A stretch of DNA of 64,000 bases from G963662675 sp963662675 (GTDB lineage: Bacteria; Bacteroidota; Bacteroidia; Bacteroidales; Prolixibacteraceae). Numbering within the stretch: position 1 is the first letter of the stretch; every line of letters begins with the position of its first letter. This document shows positions 1 to 8,693 of this stretch, piece after piece. The stretch lies in the NCBI GenBank assembly GCA_963662675.2, contig CAXXHP010000005.1, positions 124,001-188,000 on the forward strand, written 5' to 3'. The notes below the pieces were generated by a model. It did not search any database. It had not been told where the DNA came from and was given only the letters and a program-made list of their open reading frames with translations. The position numbers and the translations under genes were made by a program.

Positions 1-253
1 CAACAGCATTATCATCAAAACGGATATATGACCCATCTTGACGACGTACTTCTTTTTTGGTGCGAACAACAATAGCTCTTGACACAGTTCCTTTTTTCAT
101 TTCACTACTTGGGATAGCACTTTTCACAGTTACTACCACAATATCGCCAAGCGACGCATAGCGCTTCTTAGTTCCGCCTAAAACACGAATACAAAGCACT
201 TCTTTTGCACCACTATTATCGGCTACTGTACATCTTGATTCTTGTTGTATCAT
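1..253 (-). CDS. rplN: Ribosomal protein uL14, 3' end missing
   Basis: Large-subunit protein L14, which binds 23S rRNA near the inter-subunit bridge. The minus-strand reading from the ATG at 251-253 begins MIQQESRCTVADNSGAKEVL and continues with the family's LGGTKKRYASLGDIVVV segment. About 84 codons are present; the C-terminus lies off the left edge of the window. The start codon is 2 nt past the rpsQ stop, so translation of the two is probably coupled. Identity is secure from sequence and from gene order (rpsQ then rplN). Confidence 0.96.
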   Translation of the reverse strand, partial: MIQQESRCTVADNSGAKEVLCIRVLGGTKKRYASLGDIVVVTVKSAIPSSEMKKGTVSRAIVVRTKKEVRRQDGSYIRFDDNAV

Positions 254-255
254 GA

Positions 256-513
256 TTACTTAGCTCTTTCAATAATTTCAACTAATCTCCAACGTTTGCT
301 TTTACTTAAAGGACGAGTTTCCATAATCCTTACCGTATCACCAATATTGCTGGTATTTTGCTCATCATGAGCATATAATTTAGTTGTTTTGTTAACGAAT
401 TTCCCGTAGATAGGGTGTTTTTCTTTCATTTTCACGGCTACGACAATACTTTTGTCCATTTTGCCGCTAACAACAACCCCAATACGTTCTTTTCTCAGAT
501 TTCTTGCTTCCAT
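256..513 (-). CDS. rpsQ: Ribosomal protein uS17
   Basis: Small-subunit protein S17, an early 16S rRNA binder. It has 85 residues, a normal length, with the OB-fold pattern GVVVSGKMDKSIVV at residues 12-25 and the HPIYGKFV strand that typifies S17. It lies between rpmC (9 nt upstream) and rplN (2 nt downstream), as in the standard spc-region order. Nothing unusual is seen. Confidence 0.97.
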   Translation of the reverse strand: MEARNLRKERIGVVVSGKMDKSIVVAVKMKEKHPIYGKFVNKTTKLYAHDEQNTSNIGDTVRIMETRPLSKSKRWRLVEIIERAK

Positions 514-522
514 TGCTACAAA

Positions 523-726
523 TTAATTCTGATTTTCACTTAGATCCCTTTGACGTAGTATAGTCTTGAGGCGCGCAATATTTCTCCGTGCAACTTTAAT
601 CTTCATCGGATTATCGAGGGGAGATACAGCATGATTCAAGTTCAGACGTACCAAGGTTTCATTTTCCAACTGGATTTTCTCCAGTATTTCCTTGTTTGTT
701 AATTCTTTGATTTCAGATGATTTCAT
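523..726 (-). CDS. rpmC: Ribosomal protein uL29
   Basis: Large-subunit protein L29, a two-helix protein near the peptide exit tunnel and part of the docking site for nascent-chain factors. It has 67 residues. It begins MKSSEIKELTNKEI and carries the conserved C-terminal stretch NIARLKTILRQRD. It starts 2 nt after the rplP stop, in the usual rplP-rpmC-rpsQ order. Confidence 0.96.
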   Translation of the reverse strand: MKSSEIKELTNKEILEKIQLENETLVRLNLNHAVSPLDNPMKIKVARRNIARLKTILRQRDLSENQN

Positions 727-728
727 CG

Positions 729-1163
729 TTAGTCTTCTTTTTCAGATTCAACATAATCACGTCTGACAATAAATTTTGTAGTTACCGGTAATTTTTGAGC
801 TGCCAAACGAAGAGCTTCTTTTGCCATTTCGAATGGTACTCCATCGGCTTCAAATAAAATCCGACCTGGACTTACCGGAGCTACAAATGCTTCAGGTGCA
901 CCTTTACCTTTACCCATACGTACTTCTGCAGGCTTTTTGGTAATTGGTTTATCGGGAAAAATTCGGATCCATATTTGACCCTGACGTTGCATGTGACGAG
1001 TTACTGCAACCCTCGCTGCTTCAATTTGACGACCAGTAAGCCATGCTTCATCCAACGTCTTTATTCCAAAAGACCCAAATGCAAGTTGATTACCACGTTG
1101 GGCATTCCCCTTCATTCGTCCCTTTTGGACTCTTCTAAATTTTGTTCTTTTCGGCTGTAACAT
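729..1163 (-). CDS. rplP: Ribosomal protein uL16
   Basis: Large-subunit protein L16, which organises the A-site tRNA region of 23S rRNA. It has 144 residues. Diagnostic parts are MLQPKRTKFRRVQKGR at the N-terminus, the LTGRQIEAARVAVTRHMQR helix at about 42-60, and the MGKGKGAPEAFVAPV loop at about 83-97. The C-terminal tail is acidic (ESEKED). It lies 26 nt downstream of rpsC. Confidence 0.97.
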   Translation of the reverse strand: MLQPKRTKFRRVQKGRMKGNAQRGNQLAFGSFGIKTLDEAWLTGRQIEAARVAVTRHMQRQGQIWIRIFPDKPITKKPAEVRMGKGKGAPEAFVAPVSPGRILFEADGVPFEMAKEALRLAAQKLPVTTKFIVRRDYVESEKED

Positions 1164-1189
1164 CCTTTTTCAATTAAAAGGTTTTCGAA

Positions 1190-1912
1190 TTATTTTCTTT
1201 TCTTTTTGAAACCGCCGCCTCTGCCACCACGCGGTCCAGCACCCGGACTTCCAGGTTTTTGACCAAGATTTGGAGACAGATCACGTTTCCCGTATACTTC
1301 GCCTTTACAAATCCAAACCTTAACGCCAAGCAACCCTGTTTTTGTTAAAGCTTCAGCAAGAGCATAATCAATATCAGCCCTTAATGTATGTAAAGGTGTA
1401 CGACCGTCTTTATACATCTCTGAACGCGCCATCTCAGCTCCGTTCAAACGTCCAGAAACCATAATCTTGATTCCTTGGGCGCCCATTCTCATAGTAGATG
1501 CAACGGCCATCTTCACAGCACGACGGTACGCAATTTTACCTTCGATCTGACGTGCGATATTATTTGCAACGATACGAGCATCGAGTTCAGGTCTTTTTAT
1601 TTCAAAAATATTGATCTGAACTTCTTTGCTGGTGATCTTCTTCAATTCCTCTTTCAGCTTGTCAACTTCCTGACCACCTTTACCAATAATAATACCGGGT
1701 CTTGAGGTGTGAACAGTAATGGTGATAAGCTTAAGGGTTCTTTCGATAATGATCCTTGAAATACTTGCTTTTGCCAAACGGGCATTCAGGTATTCACGGA
1801 TCTTGGCATCTTCAACCAGCTTTTCACCATAGTCGTTTCCACCGAACCAGTTGGAATCCCATCCACGGATGATCCCTAAGCGATTAGCGATTGGATTAAC
1901 TTTTTGTCCCAT
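1190..1912 (-). CDS. rpsC: Ribosomal protein uS3
   Basis: Small-subunit protein S3, part of the mRNA entry channel. It has 240 residues. It starts MGQKVNPIANRLGIIRGWDS, has the KH-domain GxxG loop in RPGIIIGKGGQEVDKL (about 70-85), and the C-terminal GVKVWICKGEVYGK segment. It ends in a basic glycine-rich tail (GPRGGRGGGFKKKRK). It lies 10 nt after rplV. Confidence 0.97.
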   Translation of the reverse strand: MGQKVNPIANRLGIIRGWDSNWFGGNDYGEKLVEDAKIREYLNARLAKASISRIIIERTLKLITITVHTSRPGIIIGKGGQEVDKLKEELKKITSKEVQINIFEIKRPELDARIVANNIARQIEGKIAYRRAVKMAVASTMRMGAQGIKIMVSGRLNGAEMARSEMYKDGRTPLHTLRADIDYALAEALTKTGLLGVKVWICKGEVYGKRDLSPNLGQKPGSPGAGPRGGRGGGFKKKRK

Positions 1913-1922
1913 GTATTATTAT

Positions 1923-2336
1923 TTATTCGTTTTCGTTTTGAACATTTTTACTATCAACGCAAAGTGTAACGTGATTGGAACGTTTGCGGATTCTGTGCGC
2001 ACGTCCTTGCGGAGCTGGGCGAAGACGTTTTAACTGACGTCCTGAATCAACAGCAATATTTTTCACGTACAAATTGCTTTCTTCCAAACGAGATCCTTCG
2101 TTTTTAGCCTGCCAATTTGCAATTGCAGACATCAACAATTTTTCAACTTTGCGAGAAGCTTCTTTTGATGAAAATTTCAATACATCTAAGGCACGATCAA
2201 CGTCCATTCCACGAACCATATCGGCAACTAGCCTCATTTTTCGTGGAGAAGTTGGACAATCCTTCAATACGGCCAAGTATTGCGATTTTCTAGCTTCTTT
2301 AAGCTCATTTGCTTTATTTCTTTTTCTAGCACCCAT
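1923..2336 (-). CDS. rplV: Ribosomal protein uL22
   Basis: Large-subunit protein L22; its beta hairpin lines the exit tunnel. It has 137 residues, slightly longer than the roughly 110 of E. coli because of extra N- and C-terminal residues. Conserved parts are SPRKMRLVADMVRG (about 30-43) and the hairpin with RLRPAPQGRAHRIRKRSNHV near the C-terminus. It lies between rpsS and rpsC in the normal order. Confidence 0.96.
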   Translation of the reverse strand: MGARKRNKANELKEARKSQYLAVLKDCPTSPRKMRLVADMVRGMDVDRALDVLKFSSKEASRKVEKLLMSAIANWQAKNEGSRLEESNLYVKNIAVDSGRQLKRLRPAPQGRAHRIRKRSNHVTLCVDSKNVQNENE

Positions 2337-2372
2337 CGTAAATTCTTTTAATAGTTAATGAGAAACTCATGC

Positions 2373-2639
2373 CTATCGTTTATTTCCGGCATGCCCCCTG
2401 TATGTCCTTGTAGGTGCAAATTCGCCAAGTTTATGACCAACCATATTTTCTGTCACATATACAGGAATAAATTTATTCCCATTATGAACAGCAATTGTAT
2501 GCCCTACAAAGTCAGGAGAGATTACTGATGCTCTGGCCCAAGTCTTAATCACAGACTTTTTTCCTGATTCATTCATCGCTAAAACTTTTGCTTCAAGCTT
2601 GTAAGCGATAAAAGGGCCTTTTTTTAATGAACGACTCAT
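2373..2639 (-). CDS. rpsS: Ribosomal protein uS19
   Basis: Small-subunit protein S19 of the head domain. It has 88 residues, a typical size. It opens MSRSLKKGPFI, carries SVISPDFVGHTIAVHNGNKF, and ends with the conserved GHKLGEFAPTRTYRGHAG. It is followed after 36 nt by rplV and preceded by rplB with a 15 nt gap. Confidence 0.97.
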   Translation of the reverse strand: MSRSLKKGPFIAYKLEAKVLAMNESGKKSVIKTWARASVISPDFVGHTIAVHNGNKFIPVYVTENMVGHKLGEFAPTRTYRGHAGNKR

Positions 2640-2654
2640 ATTCTACTCCTTTTA

Positions 2655-3479
2655 TTATTTCTTGCGTCTTTCTACTATGTACCTATTGGAGGCTTTCTTT
2701 TTGGCACGGGTTTTATACCCTTTAGCCAACAAGCCATTACGAGAACGTGGATGTCCACCCGAAGAACGACCTTCTCCACCACCCATTGGGTGATCAACAG
2801 GGTTCATTACAACTCCACGTACACGTGGTCTTCGTCCCAACCAGCGTGAACGACCAGCTTTACCTGATCTTTCAAGGTTGTGTTCCGTATTTCCTACAGT
2901 TCCTACGGTAGCTCTACAAGAAATGAGTACCATTCTAGATTCGCCGGAAGGTAATTTTACGATTGCGTATTTTCCTTCTCTTGAGGTCAATTGTGCATAA
3001 GTTCCTGCACTACGTGCCATCACGCCCCCTTGCCCAGGGTGAAGTTCAATGTTGTGTACGATAGTACCCAGAGGTATTTCGCCAAGTGGTAAGGAGTTTC
3101 CAATTTCTGGTGCGATACCTGAACCGCTCAAGACAGCTTGTCCAACTTCCAATCCATTTGGAGCTAGCATATAACGTTTTTCACCATCGGCATATACCAA
3201 TAGTGCAATACGCGCTGTACGGTTCGGGTCATACTGAATTGAATCAACACGAGCAGGGATACCATCTTTTTCACGTTTGAAATCGATTGCACGGTACCTC
3301 TTTTTGTGCCCCCCACCTATATACCTCATCGTCATGCGTCCCTGGTTGTTACGACCTCCAGATTTGCTTATGGGCTTCAACAATGATTTTTCAGGCGTTG
3401 ATGCAGTAATCGTATCAAAAGCTCCAATAATCTTGTGCCTTTGACCCGGTGTAACTGGTTTTAATTTTCTTACTGCCAT
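2655..3479 (-). CDS. rplB: Ribosomal protein uL2
   Basis: Large-subunit protein L2, needed for subunit association and the peptidyl-transferase region. It has 274 residues, full length. It shows MAVRKLKPVTPGQRHK, the IGGGHKKRYR motif at about 54-63, and the functional C-terminal loop VMNPVDHPMGGGEGR that contains the conserved histidine. It ends ASNRYIVERRKK. Confidence 0.97.
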   Translation of the reverse strand: MAVRKLKPVTPGQRHKIIGAFDTITASTPEKSLLKPISKSGGRNNQGRMTMRYIGGGHKKRYRAIDFKREKDGIPARVDSIQYDPNRTARIALLVYADGEKRYMLAPNGLEVGQAVLSGSGIAPEIGNSLPLGEIPLGTIVHNIELHPGQGGVMARSAGTYAQLTSREGKYAIVKLPSGESRMVLISCRATVGTVGNTEHNLERSGKAGRSRWLGRRPRVRGVVMNPVDHPMGGGEGRSSGGHPRSRNGLLAKGYKTRAKKKASNRYIVERRKK

Positions 3480-3487
3480 TTTATTTA

Positions 3488-3778
3488 TTAAATATTACTA
3501 TAAAAATCAATAGTATCTCCTTCTGTCAATGTAACAACTGCTTTTTTATATGCATTTGTACTTCCTTTTATAACACCACCTTTTGTAAAACGGCTCTTGC
3601 TTTTACCTGCATAAACCATGGTGTTTACCGAAATAACACTGACATCATACAGACCCTCAACAGCTTTTTTAATCTGTTGTTTGTTTGCATCTTTCTGTAC
3701 GACAAAGCCATAACGGTTAAAGGCCTCGCCCTGCTCCGTCATTTTTTCTGTCACTATGGGTTTTATTAAAATGTTCAT
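3488..3778 (-). CDS. rplW: Ribosomal protein uL23
   Basis: Large-subunit protein L23, at the exit of the peptide tunnel. It has 96 residues and the pattern PIVTEKMTEQGE (residues 7-18) followed by the basic SKSRFTKGGVIKGS extension that inserts into rRNA. It lies 11 nt after rplD and 8 nt before rplB, in the standard S10-operon order. Confidence 0.96.
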   Translation of the reverse strand: MNILIKPIVTEKMTEQGEAFNRYGFVVQKDANKQQIKKAVEGLYDVSVISVNTMVYAGKSKSRFTKGGVIKGSTNAYKKAVVTLTEGDTIDFYSNI

Positions 3779-3789
3779 TTTTATTCCCC

Positions 3790-4419
3790 CTAAAACTTAA
3801 ATTGTTCCTCGATCTTACTAACTGAACCCTCAAGAAGAACCACCTTCTTGGCATTCATTATCTGGTAAGTACTTAACTCAGAAGCCATTACAACAGATAC
3901 GTCCTGTAAATTTCTGGAGGACAAATATATGTTTTTATTTTCGTCTGGTAAAACGAAAAGTAACTTTTTATCAATGATATTCAGATTATTGCCAATAGCT
4001 ACCAACTCTTTTGTTTTTGGCGCTGCAAGCGTGAAATCTTCAACGATTAGAATATCGCTTGATTTTGCTTTATATGTTAAAGCTGACTTACGAGCTAACA
4101 CTTTTACTTTTTTGTTTAATTTGAAGCTGTAATTTCTTGGACGTGGTCCAAAAACTCGACCTCCACCTCTAAACAAAGGAGACTTAATGCTACCTGCACG
4201 AGCTCCACCAGTACCTTTTTGCTTTTTAATCTTCTTGGTACTTCCTACAATATCAGCTCTCTCTGTGGCTGAATGAGTCCCTTGACGTTTATTTGCCAAA
4301 AACTGCTTTACATCCAAGTAGATGGCATGATCATTGGGCTCAACACCGTAGATCTGTTCGTTTAAAACGACGGATCTCCCGGTTTCTTTTCCGGCTGTAT
4401 TTAATACTTGTATTTCCAT
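3790..4419 (-). CDS. rplD: Ribosomal protein uL4
   Basis: Large-subunit protein L4. It has 209 residues. The tunnel loop is clear: KKQKGTGGARAGSIKSPLFRG (about 66-86) then GGRVFGPRPRNYSFKLNKK. Its ATG shares one base with the rplC stop codon (TAATG), so translation is probably coupled. In E. coli L4 autoregulates the S10 operon; whether it does so here cannot be read from sequence. Confidence 0.96.
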   Translation of the reverse strand: MEIQVLNTAGKETGRSVVLNEQIYGVEPNDHAIYLDVKQFLANKRQGTHSATERADIVGSTKKIKKQKGTGGARAGSIKSPLFRGGGRVFGPRPRNYSFKLNKKVKVLARKSALTYKAKSSDILIVEDFTLAAPKTKELVAIGNNLNIIDKKLLFVLPDENKNIYLSSRNLQDVSVVMASELSTYQIMNAKKVVLLEGSVSKIEEQFKF

Positions 4420-5036
4420 TACTGATAGATAATTACGGTTGAACCTTTTGCACCCGGCACAGACCCTTTGACAATAACAAGGTTAGACTCAGGGATTACT
4501 TTCAAAACTCTAAGGTTTTGAACAGTCTTATTTGCACCTCCAGTACGTCCTGCCATCCGCATACCTTTAAATACACGAGAGGGGTACGATGATGCACCTA
4601 GCGATCCAGGAGCCCTTAAGCGGTTATGCTGTCCGTGAGTAGCATCTCCAACTCCACGGAAATTATAACGCTTTACAACACCCTGAAAACCTTTACCTTT
4701 AGTAACACCTGTGATGTCAACCCAGCTTTCTTCTTTAATTACATCAACAGTAACGGTATCTCCGAGCTTATACTCGCCGTCAAATTCACGAAACTCCACG
4801 ACATGACGCTTTGGGTCAACTCCAGCTTTTTTGAAGTGCCCAAATTCAGCCTTAGGGGTGTTTTTTTCTTTCTTAACACCGAACCCTAACTGAACTGCCT
4901 CATAGCCATCGGTTTCAGCCGTCTTCACTTGTGTGACAACACAAGGACCAGCTTCAATCACAGTGCATGGAATATTTTTCCCCTCAACACTGAATACGGA
5001 AGTCATTCCGATTTTTTTACCGATTAATCCTGTCAT
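4419..5036 (-). CDS. rplC: Ribosomal protein uL3
   Basis: Large-subunit protein L3, an early assembly protein reaching toward the peptidyl-transferase centre. It has 205 residues. It starts MTGLIGKKIGMTSVF and contains VTGVTKGKGFQGVVKRYNF-like sequence and the HGQHNRLRAPGSLGASSYPSR loop. It overlaps rplD by one base and follows rpsJ with a 21 nt gap. Confidence 0.96.
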   Translation of the reverse strand: MTGLIGKKIGMTSVFSVEGKNIPCTVIEAGPCVVTQVKTAETDGYEAVQLGFGVKKEKNTPKAEFGHFKKAGVDPKRHVVEFREFDGEYKLGDTVTVDVIKEESWVDITGVTKGKGFQGVVKRYNFRGVGDATHGQHNRLRAPGSLGASSYPSRVFKGMRMAGRTGGANKTVQNLRVLKVIPESNLVIVKGSVPGAKGSTVIIYQ

Positions 5037-5057
5037 TTTTTTTCTTTTTACAGGTTA

Positions 5058-5363
5058 TCAAACTTTAATTTCTACTTCAACGCCACTTGGTAATTCAAGC
5101 TTCATCAAGGCGTCAATAGTTTTTGCTGTTGAGCTGTAAATGTCGATCAAACGTTTGTAAGAAGACACCTGAAATTGTTCGCGAGACTTTTTGTTCACGA
5201 ATGTAGATCTTAGTACTGTAAAAATACGACGATGAGTTGGTAGCGGAATCGGTCCACTAACAACTGCACCTGTAGTTTTTACAGTCTTTACGATCTTTTC
5301 AGCCGACTTGTCCACCAAGTTGTGATCATACGATTTCAGCTTAATTCTGATCTTTTGACTCAT
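5058..5363 (-). CDS. rpsJ: Ribosomal protein uS10
   Basis: Small-subunit protein S10, also NusE in transcription antitermination. It has 101 residues, with KIRIKLKSYDHNLVDKSAEK at the N-terminus and GPIPLPTHRRIFTVLRS in the middle. It is preceded directly by fusA with a 20 nt gap. In E. coli tufA stands between fusA and a separate S10 operon; here neither tuf nor an obvious promoter is seen between them. Confidence 0.97.
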   Translation of the reverse strand: MSQKIRIKLKSYDHNLVDKSAEKIVKTVKTTGAVVSGPIPLPTHRRIFTVLRSTFVNKKSREQFQVSSYKRLIDIYSSTAKTIDALMKLELPSGVEVEIKV

Positions 5364-5383
5364 AGTGAGATTAATAAATTATT

Positions 5384-7492
5384 TTATAATAATTCAACTT
5401 TACCTTTAATATCCTCAAGTACTTTAATTGCCATTAGACGAGGCACTTCTTCGTAATGAGAGAATTCCATAGAGGATGTTGCACGACCTGAAGACAATGT
5501 CCTTAGAACGGTAACATATCCAAAAATCTCGGACAATGGAACTGTTGCTTTAATTACACGAGCTCCGAATTTTTCTTCCATAGAAGAAACCTGTCCGCGG
5601 CGACGGTTCAAGTCACCAATAATGTCTCCCATATATTCTTCGGGGGTCACTATTTCTGTTTTCATGATTGGCTCTAGTAATTTTGGACCTGCTTTTGATG
5701 CAGCACTTTTAAATGCCTGACGGGCACAAATTTCAAAAGACAATTGATCTGAATCGACTGCATGGAACGAACCATCCAATAATTCAACCTTCAAACTATC
5801 TAATTGGTATCCAGCCAATGGTCCATTAAGCATCGCGTTTTCAAAACCTTTTTGCACAGAAGGAATATATTCCTTAGGGATTCTTCCTCCTTTTACGCTA
5901 TCAATAAAGGTTAATCCTTCCTTACCTTCATCTGCAGGTGAAACTTTAACGATAATATCAGCAAATTTACCACGTCCACCTGATTGCTTTTTAAATACCT
6001 CACGCAATTCGATTTCTTGGCTTATTGCTTCTTTGTATGCCACCTGAGGTTGCCCTTGGTTACATTCTACCTTAAACTCACGCTTTAAACGGTCGACGAT
6101 AATCTCAAGATGAAGTTCTCCCATCCCCCGAATGATCGTCTGTCCTGATTCTTCGTCTGTATTAACCTTAAATGTTGGATCTTCTTCAGCCAATTTGGCC
6201 AATCCAATTCCAAGTTTATCTAAATCCTTTTGAGTTTTTGGCTCCACAGCAATCCCGATAACAGGCTCAGGAAAGTCCATGCTTTCAAGCACAATTGGAC
6301 TACCGATTGCAGAGAGTGTATCTCCAGTACGGATATCTTTAAATCCAACGGCTGCACAAATATCTCCAGCCTCAATTACATCTTTTGCATTCTGCTTATT
6401 CGAGTGCATTTGAAAAAGTCGAGAGATACGTTCTTTTTTTCCTGTACGTGAGTTATATACAGATGAACCAGCCTCCAATCGACCTGAGTACACGCGAATA
6501 AAACACAATCTTCCAACAAATGGGTCTGTTGCGATCTTAAACGCAAGTGCTGTTAAGGGTTCGCTTTCATCAGAATGACGAATTAATTCTTTCCCAGTCC
6601 CTGGCTCAACACCAATGATTTCTCCTTTATCGAGTGGACTTGGCAAATATTCACAAACAGCATCAAGCAAACGCTGAACACCTTTATTTTTAAAAGCTGA
6701 ACCACACATCATTGGCACAATAACGCCTTCGATAGTCGCTTTACGAATCACTTCATGCATCTCATCAACCGTAATTGAATCTGGATCCTCAAAGAATCGC
6801 TCAAGAAGATTATCATCTAATTCAGCAACAGCTTCAACCAAGTTTGCACGATACTCATTTGCCTGTTCTTTAAGTTCTTCAGGAATATCCTCCAACGAGT
6901 ATGTCGTTCCTTTATTTTCGTCATCATACCAGCGAACCGCCTTCATTTCGATAAGGTCAATTACACCTTCGAATTTCTCTTCAGCACCGATAGGTATCTG
7001 AATTGGAATTGGGTTAGCACCCAATTTCTCACGAACTTGAGTTAATACGCTAAAAAAGTCAGCACCCGAACGGTCCATCTTATTAACAAACCCGATACGT
7101 GGCACTCCGTACTTTTCAGCTTGACGCCAAACCGTTTCAGATTGTGCTTCAACACCTCCTACAGCGCAGAATAAAGCCACAGCTCCATCCAAAATTCTCA
7201 AAGAACGCTCAACCTCAACAGTGAAGTCAACGTGTCCTGGAGTATCAATAATATTTACTTGGTGTTGTATATCTTTGTGATTCCAAAAAGTAGTAGTTGC
7301 AGCAGAAGTAATTGTAATACCACGCTCCTGCTCTTGTTCCATCCAGTCCATAGTGGCTGCACCATCGTGCACTTCTCCAATACGGTGAGTCAAACCTGTA
7401 TAATACAGAACTCGCTCCGTTGTTGTCGTTTTACCAGCATCAATGTGAGCCATGATACCGATATTCCTAACATATTTTAGATCTCTAGCCAT
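5384..7492 (-). CDS. fusA: Translation elongation factor G (canonical)
   Basis: Ribosomal translocase GTPase. It has 702 residues, a normal EF-G length. It has the P-loop AHIDAGKTT (residues 15-23), switch I RGITITSA (57-64), the DTPGHVDF switch II motif with catalytic His87, and NKMDRSGADF for guanine recognition. Domains II-V follow, ending with GQVSSMEEKFGARVIKATVPLSEIFGYV-type domain V sequence. It lies between rpsG and rpsJ in the str/S10 run. This is the housekeeping copy; a diverged paralogue is at 12519-14675. Confidence 0.97.
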   Translation of the reverse strand: MARDLKYVRNIGIMAHIDAGKTTTTERVLYYTGLTHRIGEVHDGAATMDWMEQEQERGITITSAATTTFWNHKDIQHQVNIIDTPGHVDFTVEVERSLRILDGAVALFCAVGGVEAQSETVWRQAEKYGVPRIGFVNKMDRSGADFFSVLTQVREKLGANPIPIQIPIGAEEKFEGVIDLIEMKAVRWYDDENKGTTYSLEDIPEELKEQANEYRANLVEAVAELDDNLLERFFEDPDSITVDEMHEVIRKATIEGVIVPMMCGSAFKNKGVQRLLDAVCEYLPSPLDKGEIIGVEPGTGKELIRHSDESEPLTALAFKIATDPFVGRLCFIRVYSGRLEAGSSVYNSRTGKKERISRLFQMHSNKQNAKDVIEAGDICAAVGFKDIRTGDTLSAIGSPIVLESMDFPEPVIGIAVEPKTQKDLDKLGIGLAKLAEEDPTFKVNTDEESGQTIIRGMGELHLEIIVDRLKREFKVECNQGQPQVAYKEAISQEIELREVFKKQSGGRGKFADIIVKVSPADEGKEGLTFIDSVKGGRIPKEYIPSVQKGFENAMLNGPLAGYQLDSLKVELLDGSFHAVDSDQLSFEICARQAFKSAASKAGPKLLEPIMKTEIVTPEEYMGDIIGDLNRRRGQVSSMEEKFGARVIKATVPLSEIFGYVTVLRTLSSGRATSSMEFSHYEEVPRLMAIKVLEDIKGKVELL

Positions 7493-7534
7493 TTTTACCT
7501 CTTATCTAATCCTTACTATTCAATTGTAATTCTA

Positions 7535-8011
7535 TTAAAATCTGAAATGGGCAAATGCACGGTTAGCCTCAGCCATACGATGCGTTTCTTCTTTCTTCTT
7601 GTATGCGCCACCTTCTTCATTGAAAGCAGCTTGAATTTCAGCAGCTAATTTATCAGCCATCGATTTGCCAGAACGCTTACGAGCAAAAACAATCAGATTT
7701 TTAATTGATATGGCTACTTTTCTCTCATTACGGATTTCCATAGGAACTTGGAAGTTTGCACCACCTACACGGCGGCTCTTTACTTCAACAGCAGGAGTAA
7801 CATTCTCCAGTGCTTTCTTCCATACATCAAGGGGAGATAACTCTTCATTTTTCAAACGACTGCTCAGTAGGTCTAAGGCATCATAGAAAATACCGTAGGC
7901 AATGGTTTTTTTACCATCAACCATCAGGTCATTTACAAATCTTGTTACAAGAACGTCGTTGAATTTTGGATCGGGTAGAGTGATCCTCTTCTTTGGTTTT
8001 GATTTTCTCAT
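7535..8011 (-). CDS. rpsG: Ribosomal protein uS7
   Basis: Small-subunit protein S7, the primary assembly protein of the 30S head. It has 158 residues. It has the basic N-terminus MRKSKPKKRITLPDPKFND, the VEVKSRRVGGANFQVPMEI hairpin (about 75-93), and the C-terminal KKKEETHRMAEANRAFAHFRF helix. It lies 107 nt downstream of rpsL and 42 nt upstream of fusA. Confidence 0.97.
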   Translation of the reverse strand: MRKSKPKKRITLPDPKFNDVLVTRFVNDLMVDGKKTIAYGIFYDALDLLSSRLKNEELSPLDVWKKALENVTPAVEVKSRRVGGANFQVPMEIRNERKVAISIKNLIVFARKRSGKSMADKLAAEIQAAFNEEGGAYKKKEETHRMAEANRAFAHFRF

Positions 8012-8118
8012 CTTACTTTAATCTTAGTGTTACTTGAATTGGTTGTGACTAATTGAGCTTCAGTTCTTCCTCATTGGGAATCATTTACTCAACCAAACCA
8101 CTAAAAAACTCAACAAAA

Positions 8119-8493
8119 TTATTTTTTCGGTCTTTTCGTACCGTACTTAGAACGTCTCTGAGTACGTCCTTCTACACCCGCAGTATCCAATGCTCCACGG
8201 ACAAGGTGATAACGCACACCCGGCAGATCTTTTACCCTACCACCACGCACCAATACAATTGAGTGCTCCTGTAGATTGTGACCTTCTCCTGGGATGTAAG
8301 CGTTTACTTCTTTGCCGTTTGTCAACCTAACCCTTGCTACTTTACGCATTGCTGAGTTTGGTTTCTTAGGAGTTGTTGTATACACACGTACACATACGCC
8401 CCTTCTTTGTGGGCAAGAATCTAATGCTGGAGACTTGCTTTTTTCGACAATGCTTTGTCTCCCCTTTCTAACTAACTGCTGAATTGTTGGCAT
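8119..8493 (-). CDS. rpsL: Ribosomal protein uS12
   Basis: Small-subunit decoding-centre protein S12. It has 124 residues. The TTTPKKPNSA loop has Lys43, the residue changed in classical streptomycin-resistant mutants, in its wild-type form, and RGGRVKDLPGVRYH (the second decoding loop) is intact. It is the first gene of the long ribosomal run. Two near-copy promoter-like units lie just upstream (8526-8642). Confidence 0.97.
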   Translation of the reverse strand: MPTIQQLVRKGRQSIVEKSKSPALDSCPQRRGVCVRVYTTTPKKPNSAMRKVARVRLTNGKEVNAYIPGEGHNLQEHSIVLVRGGRVKDLPGVRYHLVRGALDTAGVEGRTQRRSKYGTKRPKK

Positions 8494-8525
8494 ACACCTA
8501 TTTTTATATGTATTAATATAATCTC

Positions 8526-8642
8526 AAAAACGGACTGCAAATGTATTGATTTTTCAGCAAATACGAATGCTACCGCACCTCGTTTTTGACAGAACTATCC
8601 AAAAACGGGAGGCAAAAGTACTAATTTTCAACAAAGAACAAT
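8526..8642 (-). promoter_or_regulatory. Tandem near-copy promoters of the ribosomal run
   Basis: Two imperfect copies of about 42 nt lie 75 nt apart (8526-8568 and 8601-8642). Each holds, on the minus strand, a Bacteroidota -7 box: TACATTTG at 8545-8538 and TACTTTTG at 8620-8613. An 18 nt spacer leads back to TTCG in the proximal copy and TTG in the distal copy. Both boxes point at rpsL. Confidence 0.6.
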
Positions 8643-8693
8643 AGCTTTTGTGAATGTTTTTTGATTTTTTTGAAGGAAAATATAGCAAGTGTG

